Assembly: GCA_022747635.1 (NCBI GenBank)
Contig: JAKTNV010000003.1
Span: 101,044,454 to 101,108,453, forward strand
Direction: 5' to 3'
DNA length: 64,000 bases
Source of the DNA: Hetaerina americana
Lineage: Eukaryota; Arthropoda; Insecta; Odonata; Calopterygidae
Made by a program: the position numbers and the translations under genes
Notes under the pieces: generated by a model
What the model was told of the DNA's origin: nothing
What the model saw: the letters and a program-made list of their open reading frames with translations, nothing else
The model's database searches: none
Part shown: in pieces, positions 1-9,718 of the stretch
Layout of the letters: each line of letters opens with the position of its first letter
Numbering within the stretch: position 1 is the stretch's first letter

Positions 1-3000
1 TGAGAATTTTGGTACTTTCGTTTTGTTTTGCTTAGTCTTCGCTCGGATAAAACATTTAATTCAAACATCGATGTCGACTTGTCTTGTAATCAGCTTCCGT
101 CTAAATCTGGGCCGTGCATTAAATATTCTGTGTGAAAAAAATTAATTTTCAGCTTTGATATGAATTTTATATAAAGCTTAACGCTAGGAACCACCTACTC
201 AATGAAAAACAAATGTTCACTCCATTTTAAGTCTCTGAATCTCTGTATCAGTTTTATTTTTAATGTTGATTTAACACATTGATGTTGTGAAGATGTATTG
301 AAGTGTCATTCATATTAACTCATAGCATATATAAAGGCGTCCAGTTGTTGCATTTGATTTTTTTCCCTAAGCCTTGACAATGCAGGTGATAAAATGATTA
401 TAAATCTCTGTAAGACTCTCCAAAAGTGTTGGCTTAAGGCCAACTTCGATGTAGTGGCTATAATTTTGGCCTATGGTTATGTGTCACTGATTTCGTAACA
501 TTTCCATTTTATATACTTTTTTGCTCTATCTACGAAGTAATACATCTGGAGATTTCTGGGTAGCATCCCCGTCAATTACCGTGCCATTCTCTTTCCGTCG
601 TATATGTACATACGAGTATGATTCTCATAAATGCATTTGTTATCATGTTATTCATAGGTAGATTAATGCAATAGAGTTGCATCAAGAGACCTTAATTGCT
701 CAATTTTGTTGTGCTACGCCTTATATCTTGTGTTGGATTACAAATTTAGGCTGTAAATCTAGCTTCCGACATGTCATTAAGTGTTTTTTCACATGTGCAA
801 AAGATAAGAGCATTCATCTCTTAATATGAAAATACGATTTCGTCCCCTAGTGCTGTGAAATTTGCAAAAATATGACCTTTTGAAATGACGAATTGATGTC
901 CAAAGAGTAACCTTGTAAAAAGCCTGTAAAGCACGCCACCTCGAGAGGCCGCTCGAGGATTTTCCTTGCGAGAGTTCTCACGTCACAGTTCTCTCGGCTT
1001 CGAAAAATGACCTAAGGATGTGCTCAAAGTGGCTCGTCTACGTAGACCTCCCAAAAAACCGGCTCTTCCCGGTTTGGGATTCTTCTGTCATTACTCTTCG
1101 AGATCATTGACTCGTCATTCTCCCTTTACAGACCCTTCCAGCTCCTCTCCCTCGGTCGTTAAAGTCTCCTGAAGACACGAATTAAGTCGATCCCGGGTAA
1201 AAGTGAAGAGAGCCTCTAGAAGGGGACCAACTCGCCGAGAAAGCGGCCCGAGGATTCTTTAATCCGGAAGTCGCGTGCTCGCACTTTTCCATGCCAGCTA
1301 GAAGTTATTAAAACGGAACATTAAGGGAACTCTGAAGCGAGTGGTCGGCTTAATTATGCAATTAATGCGTCGCAGTTCCAAGGAAAGGTGGATGGAGAGG
1401 AGGTGTGTGAATATACCGTTACCTCGTTGTACCGCCTTGTTGACCGAGTCCGATCTCGAGTATTATATTTCTTGCTTAGGCGTCCTCCTATCCCGGGATC
1501 TCTTTTCTCTCGCCGAGTTTTAGCTAACCGACAGCCACCTTCGTGGAGTTTTCCTAGAATTGAAAAAAATGGCTACGTTAGCAGATGTGGTAGCTGCGTT
1601 ATAAAAGGAGTAATTAGGTGCATGAAGATTGAAGCGAGTAGTTTACGGAAAGAAGTTTTAAAGCATTGCGACCCCATGCGATCGGGTGCCGGAAACTCGG
1701 ATCTTTAACAGATTCGCCAATGTCTGAAACTGAGTTGATGGCGAGTCCCAACTTCCAAGGAGCATCTGACGAAAACTGTGTACGTGGATGAGAGTAAAAA
1801 ATACCATAGCATAGCTGTTTTCATTTGAACTTAAGACAGTGTTTCGTGACCTCGGGTGAAATGAAATAATGCAAGTGGCTATAAAATTATTTTGGGAGAA
1901 GGAGAGGCATGGAGATAGATCGCTGAGTGCAATGAAGTGCTTCTAGCCTCTATTTAAAAAAATAGTTATCCGTTTCAAAGTCCAGTAGAATGTAATTGTA
2001 GATATAATCAGCTTCATGATTGGGATTTTACGAATAAAGCGCGTTAAATTTTTCGCTTATTAAAAACGAAATATAATTATATTGTGCTTTTATAGATACA
2101 GTGATTTTGGCAATGGACTCACACGTTAATCACTTATTTTTTCTTATCTGGCGTTTAATTTACATACTATAGGTACATACATGTAATAGGTACAAAGACA
2201 TCTTATTAACTTGCATGGAAAATGTGATGGGATATGTATCTGCAATCTATCTGCATCCACGTTCTTGACAGCATTCCCTATGGTTAAAGATCAACACCGT
2301 CATCGGTGGCCTATTCCATTTTCAAATTATATTCTAACATTTTCCGCCGTTTTATGATCTCAAGAGACAATTCCTGGAAATAGTTTTTCCAAGTCGCCTC
2401 GTAATTTGCAGTTTTTTGAATTTCCTACCTGTCTTTTTCACTTCACCATCCCCCCTTCCCTCTTTGGCTTCTGCTCCGTATGAAAACTGGTTGGATGGGA
2501 GGGCGTTAGAGTTAAGGGACGTTAAAGTTTTTGCCGTGCAGCTACTATCTCTCCGTTAAGAGGAGTCGCTCTTGTTCAATTCACCTTCCATCCCTCTCGT
2601 TTCCTTTCCTAAAACCTCCCTCTCCCTCATCCCATTATCTCCCAAACTCTCTTTCATTCCGTCCTTTCCATTGTTCCGACTTGGTCGCGTGAGAATCGTT
2701 TCGATGGATCGATTTCCTCCGTCCCCTCCACAACTTCAAACCCACGCTCCTTCGGATTAAACCTCCCACTTTCCGTGAGCTCTGCTTTTACGCCCCCCTT
2801 TCCCAGTCTTCCCTCTTCCTCACACAAATTCCCCACCCCGACCCGAAGATGCGATCGGCGCTCAAACTCTGTGCTCTTTGCTTCTTCTTCCTCGGCCTCG
2901 ATCTTGTTATTTCAATTTCATCTTCGCCCGACTCTTCGTTCGTCAATGTTAGGTACCGCCTCCTCAATTCGAGGAATCATATTAAGTATTCTCCTGAATG

Positions 3001-3832
3001 GAAGAGCACAATCGACTGCGTTTTCGAGTGCCGACTGCAAAAGTTACTTCCGACTTCTAACTACTCCTTCTTTCTGTCTATAATGTTTCCCTGCTAGAGT
3101 TTTTGTCTCTTTAAATATTTTCTTAATAATTGCTTGCCACTGTTAGCCATGAATCCCCGTGTTTGTTTCCTCACTTCGAACGCCGCCTTCATTGTTTCTA
3201 GATACAACTTGGTGCATGGGTCAGTTGGAAGAAGGAACTGCCACAGTCTCAATATCGCCCGAATTAAATCGAATTATTATTATTATTACTGTAGAAAAAT
3301 ATTTACAATTGAAGCAATTTCTATTGGGATTTTTGGGAAATTTCATTCTTCCATCTTGATTATGCCCAGGGGGCGCCCGTTATGAAATTGTCTTCATATT
3401 TCATAGTATCCCTGAAATTTCTTTTTACATAATCAAAAGATATGAGAAGGTAGTTGAAAAATATATCGGACATACCGCAGTTAAATTAACTTGGCTTAGT
3501 GTGATCGAATGTTTCTTGTCTAATATTCCATATTCTTTACTTTTACAGACATCCTACTCCTATTGGTTGAAAAGCAGCGAGTTCTCATCTCTGCGGCTCG
3601 GGATAGTTAGCTACGGGATCAGATTACGAACGCTTGCGGCACGACTACGAAAAACGAGGTAAGCTCATTCATTTCTTTTACCATGTCCACACTGGGGCGG
3701 ATAGAAGATTCCCAAGCTAGAAGTTAGGATGGGTGTATTAATTATTATGTTGATGAAGAATGCCGAACGAACCCCGAAAATATTGATGAAAGCAGCCATT
3801 CCTTTTTTAAATTTGCTAACCATTGAAATTGT
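1..3832. other. unassigned AT-rich DNA with one pyrimidine-rich island
   Basis: No protein family, RNA gene or recognisable transposon was seen here. The stretch at about 2430-2850 is strongly C/T-rich on the plus strand (runs of ccc, ctccct, ttcc) and opens short frames on both strands because of composition. A short TTA-type microsatellite lies near 3264-3284. One splice-bracketed open stretch (3549-3658) is listed under findings as a weak exon candidate. Confidence 0.6.
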
Positions 3833-4220
3833 TACGAGGGTCATCCGGAAAGTAGTACCCGTTCGTGCCGCATGAAGTGCTGACGACGCGAGTAGCCGCT
3901 GGACGAGGTCAGATAGCTTCAGTGGCTTGTCTGCCTTCTCTGAGCCAAGTTGCGTGACGCTAGCATTGCCTGTGTTGTTTCTGTGATTGTTTACAATGTT
4001 TAAAAAAATTGAGAACGCCGCCAGTTGTGAAGTGAGGGCAGTGATTAAATTCCTCAATGCAAGAAACGTTCGCCCATGTGATATTCATCGCCAATTAAAG
4101 GAGGTGTATGGAGACAATGTAATGGACGAGTCGTCTGTTCGGCGGTGGTGTCGCAACTTCAACATGGGGAGGGGGAACACACACGACGATGAGCGTTCGG
4201 AGAGACCGTCTGTCATTACA

Positions 4221-4820
4221 TCTACATCTACATCTACTCAATACCCCGCAAGCCGCCGCAAGGGCGTGTGGCGGGGGGTGCTAGGACACCACCCATAATT
4301 TAGAAAAGAAAAAGAAAAAAAAACCGCATGCAATAACGACAAAATCATATATAAAAAAAACATGGCATACATTCATGCATGAACACTTACACCCCACACA
4401 CATGCAAACACTCAAACTACCAACTAACATACACATGCACCTGAAAGTATACCTAACATCTCTATAGTGTTTAATTTTGTTCCGACTTGTAAATTCAACG
4501 TTTTTAATATTTCTAAAGTGACTTCGGTTTCTTGCTATTATGATTACTGATTGTTCGGGGAAAGAATGAGTATTTGTACCTATCTGTCTTGGAATCTATC
4601 TCCCTTAGTTTATCTTTGTGGTCTGATCTACCTAAGTAGTGTGGGGCCATTATAATTCCTTCAGTGTCATATTTAAACTCGTTTGTTCTGAACTTTTCTA
4701 AAAGTCTAAGCCTCGCTTGTTCTCTCCGCACTTCAAGTGGTTCCCAGCCTAAATCCCCTAAGAGACCTGTCACACTTGTGATTTTATCATAACAATTTTT
4801 AACGAATCTAGCGGATGACA
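4221..4820 (-). mobile_element. 5'-truncated LINE (CR1/L2-like), 3' end only
   Basis: A 600-bp insert in mariner copy 1. Read on the minus strand it starts inside the end of a reverse-transcriptase ORF, runs through a 3' UTR of about 290 bp, and ends in a short repeat tail seen on the plus strand as (ATCTAC)n at 4221-4236. Just inside the tail is a C/G-rich block (about 4240-4281) that recurs near 20.5 and 37.1 kb and can fold on itself (CCCCGC with GCGGGG). The 5' truncation and microsatellite tail are typical of target-primed reverse transcription in the CR1/L2 group. Flanking target duplication is unclear: only ACA is shared at both junctions. Plus-strand A-rich sequence near 4310-4325 lies in the UTR. 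Confidence 0.82.
4513..4815 (-). pseudogene. C-terminal fragment of LINE ORF2 (reverse transcriptase protein)
   Basis: About 100 codons remain, starting at the truncation and ending at a TAG at 4513-4515. The reading begins SARFVKNCYDKITSVTGLL, then has LGWEPLEVRREQARLRLL and ends with YKYSFFPRTISNHN. This order (ARFV..YD..SV, then LGW.PL..RR..ARL..L, then SFFPRTI..N) is the familiar C-terminal tail downstream of the reverse-transcriptase domain in CR1/L2/jockey-type non-LTR elements. There is no start codon of its own and no catalytic FADD box, so it cannot make an active protein. No stop or frameshift interrupts the remaining frame, consistent with a young insertion. The final residues after FFPRTI differ from the usual DWN.LP, which may be family-specific. 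Confidence 0.85.
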
Positions 4821-4980
4821 GACCAACTGGTGAGCTCAGTTGACGAATTCGTGAGGAACGATCGGCGCGTCACAATTGATGACATCTGTGAGCATTTTCC
4901 CAATGTTTCTCGAACAATTGTTCATGAAATTGTTAAACACCATCTGCATTATGCAAAAATTTGTGCAAGATGGGTCCCTC

Positions 4981-5088
4981 GCGTATCTCAATGAGCTGGC
5001 GGCGAAGGACTATGCAGCAGGAATACAGAAACTTGTCACACGTTATGACAAATGCCTTAATTTGCTTGGAGATTATGTTGAGAAGTAG
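4981..5088 (+). pseudogene. mariner transposase C-terminal remnant (copy 1)
   Basis: The last 34-35 codons of the transposase, in a different frame from the N-terminal part. The residues [18 protein letters not shown] and then RYDKCLNLLGDYVEK with a stop match the usual mariner C terminus (a tryptophan- or tyrosine-rich helix, then KC....GDYVE). The frame overlaps the end of the N-terminal frame (stop 4992-4994), which places the internal deletion junction within about 4975-4990. It is not expressed as part of a functional protein. Confidence 0.85.
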
Positions 5089-5189
5089 TTTAAAGTATCC
5101 TCTTTCAAATAAAATTTTTTATGTTTGTTAATATTTACTTTTGTGTCTTTATTTCACGAACGGGTACTACTTTCCGGATGACCCTCGTA

Positions 5190-8100
5190 TAATAGTGTGG
5201 TGACGTGTGCGTAGGAGAATGACGCCAGTGGGCTGGTTATACCGAGCCTATCCCCTAGACGCGTGAAACGGGTACACACTGGGCGATCCGTACAATAAAA
5301 TCTACCCAAGCATTAAGAACGTATTCAATATTGGGGTATCAGTCGTTTTCGGAGAACACATCACGAAGAGTTTTTTTGCTTCTTCTCATCTCATGGAAAT
5401 AAAAATTCTTCGCGTTTGCCCCAACGTGAGACGAATTGCGTATTCACGTAGATGCTGACCCCACTAAATTCGCCTTCACCCGTGAATTCGGTTCCCTCCG
5501 ATGTTTGGGAGAAGCTTCTTTATGGCTCTTGAGAAGTTTAAGCCGATTGCTTCCGTAAGTTTTTATTTTTCATTTGTGTCTTCCTTCGAATGATCGCCTT
5601 TTCCTCCTTTATTGTATTACTATATTCATCGCATCTTCGGTTTTTCGGTATTATATACATGCCATAAATCCGAGTCTCTTGACCCGTTACTTCGTACGTG
5701 TTTTGGTACTCGAATTTGCATTCTATTGCGTTGCATTTGAAAAAAATATTCAAGTAGTAATTTCCTATCAGACTATTAGGTTATTATGGGTGATGGATTA
5801 CCCTAATCTTCATTTATGAATGCTTATGTGAAGTTAGTATTAAGCAAATATAAGTGGATGAATTTGTTATGGTAGCTCAGGAAAGTTCTTCAAGATTTAT
5901 AGCGGAAGGAATTATGAATGTGTGCTGTTATAATTATGGCTAGAATATATATATATAATTAAAATTGAATATTAGGGAACCTATGACTATGAATTGTGCT
6001 TAGCATATAAATGGCGAGTATTTTTTGTGACAAAATTCTGCTAAATTAATGCTATCCCATGAGGCGATAGAGGGTAAATGATTTCTATGGAGCGATACTA
6101 AAAATTATGAATTAATTAATACCCAATCGTTTGCATCCGTTGTTATAAACCTCAGCCCCGCGAAAATGTATTTCGAAATCGTTTCCGCGGAACGCTATTA
6201 TTTTTCGTTCTTTTTCGGAGAAAAGGAACGAAAAATAACAGCGTTTTACCTTTTTTGCGGTCCGTGAGTTCATTAGATACGCCCCGCAGAGATTTCGGTC
6301 GCGATTCACATCATCTTCAATCCCTCCTCACACAACTCTCTCCCGAACACTGGATTCGCTTCCTCCATTCCCTGCAGAGTAGACTGGAAAAAGGCATCCT
6401 CTTTGTTCAAACAATGGCTGTGGCCAAGGCTACATTGAAAGGTCAAGGAAGCCTATTTTTTTAAAAAAAAGGACGCACCTGCGGTCCGACAGAAAGCTAC
6501 GGCTGACACCTGACCTATCCTAGGTAGCGAGTAAATAAGCCTTGCTCTGCGAGTGAGATAGCGGCGTCCAACCTTTCCCCCAAATACCGAACTCGGGGAA
6601 AAAAGAAAGCGTTGTAGAGTCTAGGATGGCATTAGGCCCTTTGAAAAGAGTTTGGTATCAACTGGTGCGTCACGGGCGTCGAACATTTAGAGCTTGGGCC
6701 CGATACTCTTTTCTGGGCGAAGTGAGGCGCATAGAACGAGGATCGTCTCGGTGGTTCGAGCGGTCGGCCTCTCAACATTTACTCCAAAACAATCGCATTC
6801 TTCCGATTGAACTTTTAGCGTTGGAACACACCCGCAATACTCTCTTCCGGCATGTTCCAATCGGCAAGTTTTAAGTCTGTGCTACGCATTTCTTTTTCGT
6901 TTACGATCAGGTATTATTCCCTATCAGAGCGCCGAGAAATCGTGAGGTTTTCCGACTTCGACGGTTCGATAATACTGTTGTTCATCGGAGACTACTTCCT
7001 GCTTGGCTTGGAGGACATTTTGATGGTTTACGGTTTGTTTATGTTCGTCTTGCGTGGTTTTGATAATCGACTCATAATCAATAGTTGTAAAACTCGTTAA
7101 CTATGCCACGAATACGGCCGGTTGGTGTCGATGAATCGCGAATTATCGTCATTTTAAGTTTAATAGGTGAGTGATTTCGAAGTATTATGTGAAGGGAGAC
7201 CTCTGCTTTAAAGACACCTCCGAAGTCCGGCTCTCTAATTCGTCGTTGCGGTAACATTTTCAGCATTCAAAGCGGAGCCATTGTGCCTCGCTGCCCTACC
7301 GTTAGGGGTACTATGAAGTGTAGTTTCCGGGAATGGTTGTGATTATATGGGTCCGGCCGCCAAGTGTTCATGGTCATTTCGTTGGCCGTAAAACTTTGGG
7401 GTATGACTAATTTCGGTGATTATCAGCCGAAACGCACCCACTGGTCGTTTTCAATCGAAATCCCTTCTTGTAGGTGCAGTGGTTTCAATAATTGGCGATC
7501 CGAACATTTTCTCCCTCCTTTGAATGCCCCCATTCCCTTCTCCCCCTTATTTATCACTTTAACGAAGGTTATTGGCCTGTCAATTGCAATTAAGTTCAAA
7601 TATAAGTTAAGTTCAAATATATGAAAATAATATACTCACGGTTATGTTTTTTTTAGATTTTCCTCATTGAAACTTGGATTAGTAATTTTCATAGGTGCCC
7701 CAAATATTAATTTCAGCAGAAAGCAATTTAATGCCATTATATCAATCCAAAGAGTAATGAATCTGTAGTCGGTTGTTCCGTGATATTATCTGCATGTTTT
7801 CACAATAATGTCTTTAGTGAGTATTATGGCCGTTCATATGCGCATTCTCATCGCTCAATTATTCTGAGGTCGTGATTATCTTTTCTTATGAATGAGATGT
7901 AAGTACTGCACTAGAGATGGCAACACATTTTAAAGGGTATTTCATTCCATATCTCGCAGACCCAAGTCGCTTTGAGGTTGATCTACGCAGAAAATACCTA
8001 GTACGTCGTACTAGTGAGTAGATAATTCGGCTACTGAGCGGAATGCTCGATCCTGACCAAGGAAACCAACATGCTGTGAGTAATCGGGGTGGGTGGCATA

Positions 8101-9415
8101 ATAAACACTCACGTGTGTGAAGTATTCGTGTACCTGTTAAATGACGAAAATGCCAGTCTGACTGGAGCGGTTGCGTACCTGGACTTGTGTTCTCTTAAAA
8201 TTTTTGGAATAGTTTTTGTGGTCTTCTGACGGCAAGATAAATTTTTCTCACGACTCACTCGGTTGAGCACGTACTTTCAATCTTCTCGAGTAGTCCTCGT
8301 GGTTTTTTTTATCTTCCCGAAGTTAAGTTTAAGAAAAAAATTGAGTCAACTGATCGCAGAAACGAGGAAGCGAACTTAACATTCGGGAATGGTTGGTAGC
8401 CTACTCTATAAAGGCGAGTCCCTTTTGCCATTTGGACACTTGCAGCAGTCCTCCTGCCGCCCCAGGCGAAGAAAAAACTGAATGCTCCCAACCGGCCACA
8501 GCGGCAGCGGCGACGCATCGCCTCCCGCTTCCCTCTCCTCCCCTCTCGCACCTGCGATCGCCCATCGAGGAGGACCGGGTGGGGAGACACACCACGCCCG
8601 TGCCTCCAGTGGGATGGAGAGAAGGTTGAGGGCGCCTAGGTCCGGTGGCCCGTGGACCGTTTTCCCTTTTGTTTCGTGAGGGGTGGTGAAGTGGGGCGGT
8701 GGCGGATCATCCATGGGATCCATTGTCCTGCCCGCAAGTCTTCGTTTCGCTTCCGGGTCCACTCGCGGTTTCGGCGCACATCGCCATTCGTTGGTCCGTC
8801 ACTGACTAGTTGTGTTTTTTCAAAATTTATTATTCCTCGTGTGTGTATGCGTGGTGCTCTTTTAGAAACGAACCGCGTGTATTTTCGCACTTGAGGTCAC
8901 CTCCCGTCCTCCTGAAAGTGTTGTCACTCTTGACAGGTCCTGAAAGCCCGAGCAGAGCTCTATCTCAGTATATCCTCTTGAGTCACTTCACACGGAGCCT
9001 TTCGCTCAAATTTTTTTTACTGAGACGGCGGGAAGCCATGACTACGGGATTTCTCCGGCGTAAATTGCTTCCTGGGAGATCAGGACTCTTTTCCGTGGAG
9101 TCTTCTTTTTCTCCTTTCGCGTGATGAGAAAAGTGCAAGCCTTAATGGCGAGTGTGGAGAGGTTTTATGACCCGCTACCTTGGGCTGTGAAATATTCGTG
9201 GCTAGACATGGAATGTGAACGCCAGGGCGTGTCGCATGACTTTTCTTCCTGTTGGTGCGTAATTTTTCATTTTTTTGAGATTTCGTGCGTAAATTTGAAT
9301 TTTGGATGTGTGTATTTGAGCATAAGTATGTGTACTTCGCGCCCCCTCATACGGCATTATTTAATTATAGTAACTGCGGTAATGTTAAATATGATACACT
9401 TTTTATATTTATTTT
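5190..9415. other. unassigned DNA, no gene seen
   Basis: No gene was recognised. The stretch holds a strong short hairpin at 6191-6245 (separate entry), an imperfect 17-bp tandem repeat at about 7590-7622 (ttaagttcaaatata units), and a GC-richer segment at about 8440-8780 that opens overlapping frames on both strands. A splice-donor-like GTAAGT sits at about 5549 after a roughly 33-codon open stretch, without a convincing acceptor. Confidence 0.55.
6191..6245. repeat. near-perfect 26-bp hairpin with 3-nt loop
   Basis: Left arm 6191-6216 and right arm 6220-6245 are reverse complements at 24 of 26 positions, with loop gga at 6217-6219. One mismatch is A:C; the other would be a G:U wobble in RNA. 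The stem core is AACGCTATTATTTTTCGTTC. Such a tight loop is unusual for a microRNA precursor and fits a small palindromic repeat or MITE core better. No flanking target duplication was found. Confidence 0.75.
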
Positions 9416-9427
9416 GAGATCGATGTA

Positions 9428-9706
9428 AACCATGAACACAGTAATCCACCCGAAGGTCGGTTTAGTAGGTGATGGTAGAGATCACCCAGTACTAAGCCCT
9501 ATACGGCGTGTGAAATTCACACATCAGGGTAGGGTGGCCAGTTCCGTTCCCTGTGCCGGTTATGGTTTCCCAGGAAGATCTGGTACCCGAAAAATCACAT
9601 AGCTTGGGTGGAGCTGCAGATGCCCAGAGTACCTTGCCCGGGAATCGAACCCGAAACCATTCGGTCAATAGTCCAAAGCTCTACCGCCTGGACTTCCGCG
9701 ACCCAC
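9428..9706 (-). mobile_element. tRNA-headed SINE with 12-bp target-site duplication
   Basis: A 279-bp insertion flanked by the perfect direct repeat GAGATCGATGTA at 9416-9427 and 9707-9718. On the minus strand it opens with a tRNA-like head (GGCGGTAGAGCTTTGG as an A-box-like part, GGGTTCGATTCCC as B box), continues through a body of about 150 bp and ends with CTACTAAACCGACCTTCGGG. A related copy lies on the plus strand at 19388-19621, sharing the TGTGAGAATTTCAC-like block and the ACCTTCGGGT end. The head supplies an internal RNA polymerase III promoter; mobilisation needs a partner LINE. Confidence 0.9.
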
Positions 9707-9718
9707 GAGATCGATGTA

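Larger units (their letters stand above)
3996..4994 (+). pseudogene. mariner transposase N-terminal DNA-binding region, interrupted
   Basis: From the ATG at 3996 the frame reads as a mariner transposase N terminus: a first helix-turn-helix (about residues 10-55, with [13 protein letters not shown] and [11 protein letters not shown]), then the linker DDERSERPS, a degenerate form of the usual GRPS motif. The frame breaks at 4220, where a LINE fragment is inserted; reading on gives unrelated residues to a stop near 4298. The remainder of the region, the second helix-turn-helix ([20 protein letters not shown]), resumes after 4820 and ends with WVPR then VSQ and a stop at 4992-4994. WVPR corresponds to the WVPHEL motif that normally precedes the catalytic domain. 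The gene is dead in this copy. Identification is from motif order; the exact mariner subfamily is not assigned. Confidence 0.88.
3835..5187 (+). mobile_element. mariner-family transposon copy 1, internally deleted and split by a LINE insert
   Basis: A mariner-type DNA transposon with perfect 33-bp terminal inverted repeats beginning CGAGGGTCATCCGGAAAGTA at 3835 and ending with the reverse complement at 5187. TA dinucleotides flank it at 3833-3834 and 5188-5189, the target duplication expected for Tc1/mariner. Without the insert at 4221-4820 it is 753 bp, the same length as the copies at 30.4 and 43.6 kb, and the shared sequence appears identical to the 30.4-kb copy. It codes for the N-terminal DNA-binding part and the last about 34 residues of a transposase, but the catalytic DDD region in between is missing. 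A full mariner is about 1.3 kb, so roughly 550 bp are deleted. It can only move with a transposase supplied in trans. Confidence 0.93.
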
